From NCBI GenBank assembly GCA_032622095.1, contig CP136061.1, positions 38,697,797 to 38,761,796 of the forward strand: DNA of 64,000 nt. The letters are read 5' to 3'. Origin of the DNA: Siphonodentalium dalli. Its lineage: Eukaryota > Mollusca > Scaphopoda > Gadilida > Siphonodentaliidae. Made by a program: the position numbers and the translations under genes. Within the stretch, counting starts at the first letter, position 1; the number at the start of each line of letters is the position of its first letter. Positions 11,763 through 22,370 of this stretch are shown piece by piece. Below the pieces are notes generated by a model that had not been told where the DNA came from, made no database searches, and worked only from the letters and a program-made list of their open reading frames with translations.

Positions 11763-12228
11763 ACCGCCAAGATAACCAGAGCCGTGTGACAACGCGCGAT
11801 CAAATATTATCATTACAATATAGATAGAACTACTATTCCATGCGTCAATTGCACTCCCCTAATACTATACAATCAACAAATATTTCCGCCAATAATCATG
11901 TCAAATATAGCAATAAGAACCTATATATACCAGTACACAATACGCATTTATTAATATGCCTTTTGATATCCATATTGACATGACTGTTGGTATACCTACA
12001 CCATATGACACATACATTTTTTAAATAATACAGCAATACTACTCGTCATTCACATTCAGATGTCCATGTGATGTTTTCAATGAAACCAATCTTCATTAGC
12101 ACGATGTAACCCACGTTAAATTATATAGGCACAAACAGCTATCAAAGATTGGGCCCATCTTTCTCCTTCACTCCTCCTGCCAAACCTCCTCAAATCTCCC
12201 CCATCAGCCGGCCCAACTCAACTCCGTC

Positions 12229-12534
12229 TTACCAGTCAGTCTGTTCTTCCGACCACAGATCTATCAACCTTCTCCTCTCTTCCCTAATCTGCTTCCTCAG
12301 ATTTAATATGAGGTAACACCTCTCATTTTCCTCCAGCCACAACGTACACAGATATCGATCGCTCTTGGATGATACCCCAGTCCGGGCGTGCTCATTTCCC
12401 CGCTCAAATTGATCGACTATCTGATCATTCACGTACGTCAGATATATCGAATCGACGATCACCCCAAAATAACCTAGACCAGATGCCCTCGCATGGCTTA
12501 ACTTACACTCTAACTCACTTAAAAGTTGACTCAT
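12229..12534 (-). CDS. antisense ORF 2 in the LTR element, paralogue of antisense ORF 1
   Basis: A 101-residue frame opposite to gag, pol and env, ending EEQTDW. The start at 12534 (MSQLL) is chosen because it aligns with antisense ORF 1; an upstream in-frame Met lies at 12585. It shares MSxxLxxLE, VDxI, Y34 and the block ERC...NLR...ERRR...DLWS with ORF 1, with a longer central part. TATAAAAG lies 55-62 bases upstream on this strand, so a start site 25-30 bases after it would put the MS codon near the 5' end of a transcript. It is divergent from env, whose likely start is about 340 bases away. No family is recognised. It may be an accessory or regulatory protein, or a captured host gene. Confidence 0.62.
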   Translation of the reverse strand: MSQLLSELECKLSHARASGLGYFGVIVDSIYLTYVNDQIVDQFERGNEHARTGVSSKSDRYLCTLWLEENERCYLILNLRKQIREERRRLIDLWSEEQTDW

Positions 12535-12588
12535 AACTGCAAAGATTGAAAGACAGGCCCGTAATATTTTCCAGCCATTATACAAATG

Positions 12589-12596
12589 CTTTTATA
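12589..12596 (-). promoter_or_regulatory. TATA box before antisense ORF 2
   Basis: TATAAAAG on the minus strand, a good TATA match, 55-62 bases before the Met at 12534. Its placement supports that start over the longer frame. The region up to env also carries ACGTCA and a plus-strand ATATAAG (12777-12783), so it could serve both strands. Confidence 0.4.
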
Positions 12597-12872
12597 CCGC
12601 TATACCACTAATTACCTTTATCGACACGCCTAATACACGCAGCGCTGCTAATTAGTATCCACACTAGCATCGCGTGACGTCATTTTTCGTCGATTTCTGG
12701 GGGTACCCAGATACACAGTAAACAGTAAACTTACACCGGCCGAAAAATCTCATTGATTAATCAAACCAGTTAACCCATATAAGCCATGCCCACGCGAATC
12801 TATCTTTATAATCAGATACCGGCTAACCCGCTAATACACACCTATATTTTTACTTATAGGGGTGCGAGCGAT

Positions 12873-14996
12873 ATGAAGCCCACAGAAAACTTCGTTAGAG
12901 CGACCCTCTTCATACTTATCATCGGCTTTCAAACTAGTGACGCTATGTTAACTCGACAGAACATGTTATTTTTGCATCACCGGCAAATTGCTGTCTCAAA
13001 TGAAAATTGGGATCTCAGTTTTCTCATCGAACTCACACCATATTATACCTACATAGCAAGACTCGCTACCGACATAAGGATGGCCCAAAATAAACTCAAT
13101 AGCATTTGTGCCACGTTTCATCAAAGCACATATCACCATAACAAACCTTCATTCAGGAACGAGACAAATAACATTAACTTTAATCTCATCAACATTTTGA
13201 CAGATTTACAAACTGAATTAGCAGCGGCTCTCACGGAAACAAAACAAATCCAATATGAATATCATAATTATTATCAACTCCATAATACCAAAAGACTCAA
13301 ACGAGCAATATTACCCGTAATAAGCGACATCGCCAAGTTTCTATTCGGCACCCCTTCGATGTCAGATATTACACATGTAGAAGATAACATACGAACCCTC
13401 TACCAAAACCAAAAAAAAATCCAACACAATACTCAAACCGCTTATTCTATCATGAATATCACACGCGTCATTTCAAACGAAAATCGCCAATGAGTCAACA
13501 CATTATCAACAACAATATCCAATATTCAAGCCACACTTCGAAAAGAAACACATCGAACTCAAAAACACGTACATACAATTGAAATATTCACAATCATCAA
13601 CGCTATGTTTCTAGTAATATTACATGAAATACAACAAGATGTTATCCAAGCAAAATTATATTTGCGACATCTTAAAGTTCAAATTGGCTCTCTAATTAAC
13701 CACCGATTTACACCGGAGATCATAAGCCCAATACATTTAAAAAAGGCACTTGATAGTATAACGAAATTACTTCCAGCCCATTTGAAGTTACCATTCCCCA
13801 TAGAATCGGGAATTGCAAAATATTACCAACATTTGAAGACACAAACCATACTCACAGACAGCAGACTAATCATTACCATAACAATTTACTTACGCGATAT
13901 CAGAATGCAGTTTGACATATTCCGCGCTATACCATTTTTTTATCCATTAGACCCTCGAGACCCAAGACTCAGACACAACAATAAATATACAGTTGCCCGA
14001 ATCGATATTACTCATAATTACCTGCTATTATCTCCCGACCGATCCAAATATACCACCATTGGTGACAATCACCCGTGTATTTTAAACAAATTACCATATT
14101 GTAAAATTCAAAAAATTTCAATCGCCGCATCACATAATCATAACTGCCTACTCAACATATTCACCAATGATACAAAAAATACCGCCACAAATTGCCCTAT
14201 AGCCATTTACCCTCAGTATAATTTACCATCCGCTATTAAGCTGGCGGCATGTACATGGCTTATAACAACCACGAAAGCTCATACATTTACAGTAAACTGT
14301 CATCACAATCTCTTAAGAAAACGACCGTATAGAATCACAATTTTACCCCCCATCGCAACGATAACTTTACCACCACGGTGCATAGCTACATCAGCCAGTA
14401 TCAAACTAATTGCATTCACAACTTTGAACTCATCAAACATCACCATCAAGACACAAATAACCCAATTACAATCAACTATTGAATTACATAAATTGCCACA
14501 ATGGAAGCCTTTATTTTCCCAAATTCATAACTTGCCCCCTCAAGTATCGATTCCAAACAAGTTACCCCCCATAAAGCAACTATCATTATATGATTTTCTG
14601 CAAACAGTCACATCCCTGCAACCCATCAAACAAAAGAAAAAACAGGATTATTACCAAATTATCATTCCCGCGGTCATTACGTTCGTATTAATTTTACTAA
14701 TTGCCATCTCAAGTCGCAAATACATTATTCAGTGTATCACGAAAATTTCCCAATACCAGACTCAACGCGATCACAACACGCGACGAATTAAAATCGCAAA
14801 GCGACGAAATAAACTTAACCAAATGATAAAGGGAACTGATATGCAACTTCGTCACAGACTAACCCCACCAATACCCAATGAAGCCACGAAAGATATTCAT
14901 TTGTCTCCAGCTAAGGAACCTCAAATACAAATCACACAAGAAGATTTGACATTTCCCAAAAAACACCAAAAGAATCATCCACACTACGACCTATGA
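12873..14996 (+). CDS. env: Env glycoprotein, baculovirus-F/errantivirus type, one in-frame stop at 13491
   Basis: Envelope-like membrane protein. I prefer the Met at 12873 over the upstream one at 12786, because it opens a typical signal peptide (basic start, LFILIIGF core, ending near TSDA). A polypyrimidine stretch and TATAG (12855-12859) just before it could be a splice acceptor, fitting env expression from a spliced RNA. A furin-type site KRLKR lies at residues 140-144 (13290-13304), followed by a hydrophobic, glycine-containing segment as in F proteins and errantivirus Env. A membrane anchor lies at about residues 596-613 (14658-14711), followed by a tail of about 95 residues. A TGA at 13491-13493 (codon 207) interrupts the frame soon after the cleavage site; the same frame stays open to 14996. 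The intact family role is membrane fusion; this copy would stop early. Confidence 0.8.
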
Positions 14997-15160
14997 AAAT
15001 AATGAAAACTCACGCGTCCATCCATAACCCACCACTTAATCTATATTGATCATTTTCCCAATAATACCATTTTTTTTCCTATAAGGGGCACAAACCCACA
15101 GACTAATTCTAATATCGTTACTGCATGCATACCACGTCAGCTGCATATAATAACGCCATT

Positions 15161-15519
15161 ATGACACGTGCCAACCCCAAGAGTTAGACAACTGACCGCC
15201 GATTATCTTCAATAACATTGGTCAAGGATCTCCCCACCTATCAACAAATGCATTAATTAATGACTCATATACCACACTCCAAACAATATTTCACCTCTGA
15301 CCCATGCTCTCAACAATTCCCTGAGCAATTAACGGCAGATATGACACGTGCCAACCCCAAGAGTTAGACAACTGACCGCCGATTATCTTCAATAACATTG
15401 GTCACGGAACTCGCCAACTATCAACAAACGCATTAATCAAAGTCTCATATACCACACTCCAAACAATATTTCACCTCTGACACATGCTCTCAACAATTCC
15501 CTGTGCAATTGACGGCAGA
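15161..15519 (+). repeat. 180-bp tandem duplication in the 3' UTR of the LTR element
   Basis: Two units of about 180 bp (15161-15340 and 15341-15519) share ATGACACGTGCCAACC at the start and ACGGCAGAT at the end, with a few substitutions. No ORF is recognised in them. Confidence 0.92.
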
Positions 15520-15810
15520 TGAGAAACATTTGGTCTCTCATTACCACAATACCGAATGTATACATATCGTCATGATTTTATTAACAATACAACATGCATT
15601 TATATAATACATCACCAATGTTCATCATTTACAAAACATACCATGCACTATTACCGTATTGTTATATTCATTACTTCTCATACTTGTATCTCTATATTTT
15701 ATTATCATACCTTAGCCTACATATCAATATAGCACGCATTATGACTGCTTGCACGATCATTTTATATACCAACCCATATATGCTTTTCCCACCATTTATT
15801 TCATAATCTC

Positions 15811-15873
15811 ATAATATTGCGTATCATCATTTTAAGACAACTTAATATCGCATATCATCATTTTAAGACAACT
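15811..15873 (+). repeat. short direct repeat before the 3' LTR
   Basis: Two copies of a roughly 31-bp unit containing ATCATCATTTTAAGACAACTT. Confidence 0.8.
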
Positions 15874-16023
15874 TTGTTCCACATGTATTAATCATAACTT
15901 CACCACAATCAATGTTATTATACTTCATTTCAGCCTCATCCACATTACATGATCACAATTACCCCAGTTAGGTCCATAATTTTGATGTTACATAAGATTT
16001 TCCGCTGCGCTAAAAATCTTACA

Positions 16024-16034
16024 CGGGTGGGGGA
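16024..16034 (+). other. polypurine tract
   Basis: CGGGTGGGGGA lies four bases before the 3' LTR. It is a conspicuous G-rich run in an otherwise G-poor sense strand, as expected for the plus-strand primer of reverse transcription. Confidence 0.8.
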
Positions 16035-16038
16035 CATA

Positions 16039-16493
16039 TGTGAGATAACTACCCATTATAATCTCACAACTTGATTCAAACTATACGAATGTCCCAATAT
16101 ATAAAACCCCAAACTCAGATATTCGTGTTCGGTTCTCGAAACCTCACACGTCTTACTCTCAGCGAAGATATACACACAATGAAGATGGCTCCCAAATATG
16201 GTCAAGGGAGATGACCATAACGGAAGAACCAATCCCGATGTGTATTGCCAAACACCTCATTTAATATGCATCCCAAATAGTATATAAGAAACAACTACAT
16301 CCCATCACATCATGCTTTCACTAGACTCATCTCATACCTAGATCATATCCAGGCATCATTCACACCAGGCATCACCCATTCGGGGACACCAATTCGCGGC
16401 GACTATTGATCATTATATTTGTACACACTGCATATCTTATACACAACATAATAAAGACTTGTACCTACTATATCTATGTGTCATTACCTCACA
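16039..16493 (+). repeat. 3' LTR
   Basis: 455 bp, identical to the 5' LTR apart from two substitutions (16261 and 16441). TATA box at 16098 and AATAAA at 16450-16455. It is followed by the second ATGG of the target duplication. Confidence 0.96.
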
Positions 16494-16497
16494 ATGG

Positions 16498-17562
16498 GGC
16501 AACATCTGGTCAGGACTCCAATCCTGATGTTGGAGCCCAGTGGTTGTGTTCGCATTTACTCAGGCCATCTGTGGACTCGGTGCTCCCCCAAACAGCACTC
16601 ACTTCCCTTTTCAACACATATATAGAAGTTGTATGTCTATTATCTATACTTCGCAACTTCTGGAGGTACATCATATCCACAGAACACAACTGCAAATTGT
16701 CTTACTAGCACTAATTTGCAGATACAACAGATTTATTCTACAAATCCTCCACTCCAAGGATAACAGTAAAAACAACAACTTAAATTTAACAATGAGGATA
16801 ATTATTCAAAAATAATACAAACGCAATTCTTTTTCTGTAAAAGTTTGTAATCACTAGCACATATTCTGTTATAGTTTTGACAATTAGTCTTACAAGTAAT
16901 TATGAGCATAGGAATGTTATCCCATTCAACGTATCTCAGCTGCCAAACACACGGTTTCACACCTACTTATTCAAAGAGGAAAGTCCATTTGTAACATCAA
17001 ATAGGAAAGTCCATCTCTAACATCAAATATGAATGAGTCATCGAGAGAATTTACTTTTGGAGTAACACCATTAGTCCAGATACGATGGAGATAAATATCA
17101 AGTTTGTGGACGTCTGAGTAGCATCGTTGGAATCTTTCCGTTGGGGGTAGGACACGGTTTTGTTGACTTCAGGATGGTTCTTCCCTTCTCCAAATCAACA
17201 GATACTACCACCTTCCTCTTGTAAGCACACAGGGTTTTAGAGGCGCCTGGTGTTGATCGACGAACAGGCATATCTGTACTGTCCGTCAGGTTTCTTAGTG
17301 TTCCTGGATCCTGTTTCGTCCAGTTGCTATTTTACAGCACTGGTGAACACAATCTTGATTGTGTCATGCTGGCATGGGGGCCACACTCAAAGTGGATGCA
17401 ACCTTTGGGCGATATCCCCACCCACAGGACCTGAACGTTTGTTATAGGCGCACAAATGGTCCACCAGGAGTGGTATTAGTATTCTCCTTTCATGGCGCAC
17501 AAATGATCCACCAGGAGTCTGGTATGCGTATGGGCTACACTGAAATGTGTGGTTAGCACACT
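16498..17562. other. no gene recognised
   Basis: Mixed-composition DNA to the right of the LTR element. A small direct repeat sharing GGCGCACAAATG and CCACCAGGAGT lies at 17447-17520. Part of this stretch may belong to the same decayed gene as the SR-rich frame to its right, since a minus-strand frame continues to about 17387. Confidence 0.4.
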
Positions 17563-17952
17563 CTAAGATGTGTGCATTGAAAGCAGATTGTCCTGCGACC
17601 CACATTTAACATAATGGACACTTCTGTGCCGGAGGTGACTCTGATCTTTCTGACCTTTGGGGGATCTTTTTCTTCCCTTTCCGGAGTTTCTATCCCTGCG
17701 ACTTGGGCTATTCGAGTGGTCTGATGATATCCGTGGCTTTCTCCTTTCTTTTCCTGTAACACGATATTTACTCCTCGGGCTCTCAGACCGATCTGATGAC
17801 GAGCTTGCTTGTTTTCTTCCTTCAGCTTTGCTCTTCTGACTCCCAGAGCGGTGTTCTCTTGTGTTTAATGATCTCTCATTTGAACTACCTCGTCCCGCCC
17901 TTGGTGGGCGACTCCAGCTTTTACTTTTACTATTAGAACGTTCTCGACCCAT
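17563..17952 (-). CDS. SR-rich ORF, possible exon or gene remnant
   Basis: A 129-codon frame whose Met lies immediately after a good splice acceptor (TTGATCTTTACAG then ATGG). The first 100 residues are rich in Arg, Ser and Lys with SR-like pairs (SNSKSKSWSRPP, RSESPRSK), like the basic disordered regions of splicing or chromatin proteins. The last 25 residues differ, and an overlapping minus-strand frame (17387-17605) continues with spaced Cys and His residues, suggesting a frame break before a Cys/His-rich part. I cannot name the family. It could be a host exon or a decayed mobile-element gene. Confidence 0.35.
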   Translation of the reverse strand: MGRERSNSKSKSWSRPPRAGRGSSNERSLNTREHRSGSQKSKAEGRKQASSSSDRSESPRSKYRVTGKERRKPRISSDHSNSPSRRDRNSGKGRKRSPKGQKDQSHLRHRSVHYVKCGSQDNLLSMHTS

Positions 17953-20629
17953 CTGTAAAGATCAAAATAAAAATGTTTGAATTCATCTGAAACAAAGGGT
18001 CATACATAGAAACTAAACAAGACTCAGTTCCCTTGGTTACTGCTTTTTTCATTTCAATTAACGCTTTTAACAGACACAACCTCGTTTCATTGTGTCATAT
18101 CTGCGCAGATCGATTATTGTTAATATAGACAATATATCAGGTGATGATGATTCAAAAGGATGTGTTCTGAACCAAGAACACACCAATATTGCTGGCTATA
18201 TCATATATATTTCTTAGAAATAGTAATCATAAAGTGTGATTTTGTAACAATAACAGGTGGTGAATTTTAGATTGACTTATGTCCCTCTTTGGCCGTAACA
18301 TCGTGACGTGGCGGTGTTTTGAAATAACAGTCGTAATATCTAGTAAAGTTCCGGGTGGGATATAATGTTCCGGGTGTGATATCCTGGAATACATATAGTT
18401 GTACATAAGGCTGAAGTGGTCATTGTCGCATTGTTTCGCGGCGAAGGACAACCACGGTCTCATAAATGTGCAGAAATTCACCCAGCATCTCAAAGTCTCA
18501 TAACAAATCTGTTTTTAAATTAGGCGCATGTTATATGGGAATTCATACACGACAAACCTATGTATCACGTTGTACACAAGCAATACTTTGTAATCAACCG
18601 GCCTCAAGCGATCGACTTTTCGGTGAGTGTAGGATACAGAAACAACTTAATTGTTTGAATATTAGTGTTAACTATATGAAAGCAGAATAGTCAATACCAT
18701 CTCTTTGGGTTTTTGTGAACCCGTGGTGTACATAAGATTTCAGATTTTCCTACTAATTTGTGATGTGAAATCGTCCGCATTTGTGATTAGATCCTTTAGA
18801 GAGTGACGTCGTTTTGCCGTCAATGGTCAATGCGAGACAACTCTATCATGCATTGCTCACATATTGCCTTTTAGAGAAAACTCGATACACACGTACATAT
18901 AATGCGGTCTTGGGCGTCCACCGGTGAAAAAAGCTTTGTTATTGTCATTCTGGGCAGGATACAAAATCCGTTGTGGGAAAACTAATTGTACAGCGATTTA
19001 AAATATGCACATTTTCCCGCCTTGTGAAGAAAGTTTTTGGGTAATAGCCGTCATCGGCGTCAGTCGCATTAATGTCGCTATATATAAATAACTTTCACAG
19101 GCAAACCCCTGCAGTATGACGTCACCGCCCACAGTTGTCATTATAGTTATGACTAACCTAATTTTCTTTTCGGTTTCGTTTCTGCGAACGATTTTCGGAA
19201 TGTTGTCTCTTTATGCCAATATGTAGCAGAACTCATGCTACATATGATCTCAGAATATTTTCTGCGCATTGTGACATTTGTTTATTTGCGAACAATCACG
19301 TTCTATATCATATGCCGGAAATTAAATACGTTTACGACATCACGACTACTAAATTATTCGGTAATACATGTTGAAATTATTGAAAGTATTCAATTCTACT
19401 GGACATGCTGGGTAATGTTGGTTAATTCGGGACTCTTTATATACGCTTTTCATTGCTTTATCTATTGTCATAAACTCTGAATTTGTTAACAATGTGTGAA
19501 TTAACAGGAATCGCGTTCGATTAAGGAATTCCGCTAGGTTTAGGGATTCCATGCGGCTATCGGCTGCATCGCTTTACTGGTGTATGTTGGGATTGCCTGA
19601 CTCTCACGTAATGCTTGCTGGCGGCGAAGGAACACCCACCTAATTTCTTCAGATTCAGTATGCAGAGCCATTTTAGTGTGATTTAATTAGGAACTGCTCT
19701 TGTAGGTTAGCTGTTATCGAAAACATTCTCACACATGCATATATTTGGTAGCAGCTGAAGCAATGAACCATAATATGAGTTGTACCAAATGCATAAGGAT
19801 TAGAGCCCGTTCTGTGTCAGTCAGGAACAAGCTGAACGCACGACATACATTGTGCAGGAATCGTTCGGGAAACTCTGCATGCGGCTCGAAACAAATTCTG
19901 GTGCAGACCTCAATACTCTCGGTGAGCTTCGAGACAAGCTGAAATAATTCACCGGAGATATCATCGCATCGGCGCTATAATTATAAATCCATGTTTCTTG
20001 TTTATGGAAAACTCGATTTGAAAATTTGACCATCTGGATTCCGTATATGTCTGCTTTATTTTCACCTTATGCTGTTTTCATTTTATCATTGGAAACGGAA
20101 AACCAATATGTTTCAATTGTCTTGCTTAAAATGTCAATACTATTCATGTAGTTCGTTAATGTGTTTGGAGATAGAACACTTTGCTGAACCATTTGTTCCA
20201 ATTGCTTGCTATTGTCAATTCGAGATAGCACATTATAGCACTGCAATGTATGCGATTGCGTGTTACAAAATAAATCAATCCGTTGGACCACAGTGGAGAT
20301 AGAACAATACAGCACTGGCATAAAAACTAATTCGGGAGATGGAACATATTTCCATAGCCTCTCATTCATATCTAGTATATGCTATACTCAATATCTTGTG
20401 TTTTGGACAGAAAGTACAGAGCCGAATCGAACGGTACCGTTATCACAATTTCCCGCCAAATTGATATACAACATTTTAGCACCATGGCCATGAGATGGCT
20501 GTTTACACCATCAAATGTGTGAAACAACCATTACTCGACTACTACGGGTAACTAATTTTGTTTCGCTGAGGTGCAAGGAGCATGCAATGTCGTGTTTAAA
20601 AAAATGGCCAGGTTCATTATAAACGAAAC
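17953..20629. other. no gene recognised
   Basis: Only short open frames without recognisable content. CRE-like TGACGTC sites occur near 18805 and 19115. No repeats of note were seen. Confidence 0.4.
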
Positions 20630-21260
20630 ATGGTATACATAGAAAAGAAACGCGACATTGACGACGAGGCTGACCGAATCACCAAGACTGCGACTAAAAT
20701 TATAAGAGCACACATTATGGAGATGCAGCACAACGAGTCCTATCCTACTTGTGAAGATATTTCAAACTTTGAATGTTATGTGGTAGACATTGGATTCTAT
20801 GGCATTAAACATTTTTGCAAATCCTGTTGGGTGCACTGGTCCGATCCGAAATAAAGTAAATTAGTATTGGCCAGTTTGTAGTGCAAAGCGCCGACCAAAG
20901 TCCGTGATAACACCTACATGTATCCTTTTCTGCCTGGGTGTCGAGTTGGATCATGTGTCTTGTCGAAATGGCTGTTGACGGAACTATCTAGGCTACGATT
21001 TTCATTATTTTGTACGATGAAGTGGAGAAATATAAGCAGCCCGGTGTCCTCACCGAAGATCCCGAAACTATCGTATATAGCTTCTTATTATTAGGCGGAA
21101 TTCACGTAATGGGTGGCTGAAAATGTTGATTATAACGTCGCAACCTTTGATTATCGCAGAATCTTTCATGAGATGGGAGTAATCTCGTGTGTTCCCCAAA
21201 TTACGACTCTTCACTTCAGCTACGGTCGTGAGACAAAGACGATGCAAAGTTGTCAAAGAT
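20630..21260 (+). pseudogene. decayed mobile-element-associated gene of unknown function
   Basis: Pieces of one protein in shifting frames. The first 45 codons (20630 onward, with DEADRITKTATKIIRAHI and YPTCEDISN) resemble a protein I associate with repeated elements in mollusc and cnidarian genomes. Later pieces fit the same type: LLGALVRSE near 20825, GVELDHV near 20940 and NVDYNVATFDY with FHEMG near 21125-21180. The frames change several times and stops interrupt them, so it is broken. The function of the family is unknown to me, and the match is from memory of sequence style rather than a search. Confidence 0.4.
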
Positions 21261-21954
21261 AAATGGGTGCCATTTAAACACTATACCGAGTTTTCCGGAT
21301 ATAGCATTGTCATTCAAAACAAACCTTTACTTGAACTATAGGTGCACCATGATGCATTGGAACTCTTCTGATTACCAGTATCGTTGACGAGATAACCACA
21401 TTTGTATATGAACTTGAACAATAAAGACTGATAACAAATGTATGGTCAGTTTCCCATTTTGAGAGGATATATCGGAATCAAAGTTAAAGACACTGCATGT
21501 ATTGCTTCAAACAATCAGTATAACCGAAATCGTAGCAATACCGCTATTATCTTACGCCAAGACAGGCGCCCATTTTTAAAGAGTTTTTCGTATATGTATG
21601 TGCAGGCAACATAGACGTCACTCATTGGTTTTGCCAATTCTTTGGAGTTTCACAGCATACCTGCCAAATTTATGTGACGATCTGATATCACATGTAATGA
21701 CATAAGACACCATGAGCATTCCAGATACAACAAGTCGGGAGATAACATTTATACTATCGAAAAAAAAAATCTGTGAAGTGTTGGTTGGTTTATTCGACAA
21801 TAGCGCATATTATATGTCCCACATGGAGTAGCAGTATGCTCTATAATCCTTTTTAAGTGATTAGACCACACAGCTTTGGCATTGTATTTTCATCACAGTT
21901 TCATGACTGGTATACATGTGTGTGGAGGTTCATTGTTATATGTATATATATATA

Positions 21955-22366
21955 CTAGAAGGTGACCCGACTTCGTCCGGGCTATTCAAACAACAAATTT
22001 CAAGTCGATAGCTCCACCCGTTTCTGAGATCTGGTCTGCGCATGCGTGTGATACATCATTGGAAAGATGAAGCGCCACAGATTCTAACCGTGCAAATTAT
22101 ATGACTGGCAATTTATTATTCGCGCTATATCGAATCGATTTGTGAGCACCGAACTGAAATATATTAGCGCAAAACGGCGTAAAAACATATTTGACCTCGG
22201 CACGTGAAAAATTGACATCGGATCTGAAAATTAATATGCCTATGCCACTTCCCGACCGATAGTACACTCACATACGAAGTTTCATCGAAATCGGGTCGGC
22301 CGTTTTCGAGTTCATCGCGAACACACAGACCACAGATACACAGACAGATCTTCCAAAATATATATA
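21955..22366 (+). repeat. interspersed repeat, CTAGAAGGTGACCCG family, copy 1
   Basis: Begins after a TA run with CTAGAAGGTGACCCGAC and ends with ACAGATCTTCCAAAATATA plus a TA run. It shares with the next copies the blocks GACCTCGGCACGTGAAAA and GTTCATCGCGAACACAC. No ORF is seen, so it is probably non-autonomous. Class unknown. Confidence 0.8.
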
Positions 22367-22370
22367 TATA

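Larger units (their letters stand above)
8975..12228. other. long spacer between pol and env
   Basis: No sense-strand gene is recognised. The stretch holds a degenerate repeat field, several long poly-C runs, a CAA run (about 10317-10342), a 120-bp-class tandem repeat and one of the two antisense ORFs. The short sense frame at 10380-10595 overlaps the antisense ORF and has no recognisable content. Most Ty3/Gypsy elements have little or nothing between pol and env. Confidence 0.7.
1462..16493 (+). mobile_element. 15-kb retrovirus-like Ty3/Gypsy LTR element with env
   Basis: A complete LTR element bounded by 455-bp direct LTRs and a 4-bp duplication ATGG (1458-1461 and 16494-16497). Order on +: leader, unrecognised ORF, gag, pol, long spacer with two antisense ORFs, env, 3' UTR. 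The pol order PR-RT-RH-IN with a GPY/F module identifies Ty3/Gypsy (Metaviridae). The env has a furin-type site followed by a fusion-peptide-like segment and a C-terminal membrane anchor, as in errantiviruses, whose envelopes are related to baculovirus F proteins. At 15.0 kb it is about twice the usual length of the group; the excess is mostly the 8975-12872 spacer, the leader and the 3' UTR. The sense strand is strikingly G-poor and rich in A and C. Two LTR differences imply a recent insertion. Pol and env each contain one in-frame stop, so this copy is probably not autonomous. Confidence 0.93.

Noticed and set aside
12786-12872. Upstream Met (12786) as the start of env
   Set aside because: The 29 extra residues have no signal-peptide character, and a possible splice acceptor lies between the two Met codons. 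The Met at 12873 opens a clear signal peptide.
15594-15806. 70-codon ORF in the 3' UTR of the LTR element
   Set aside because: Tyr/Ile/Leu-rich by composition; no start context, signal or partner to support it.
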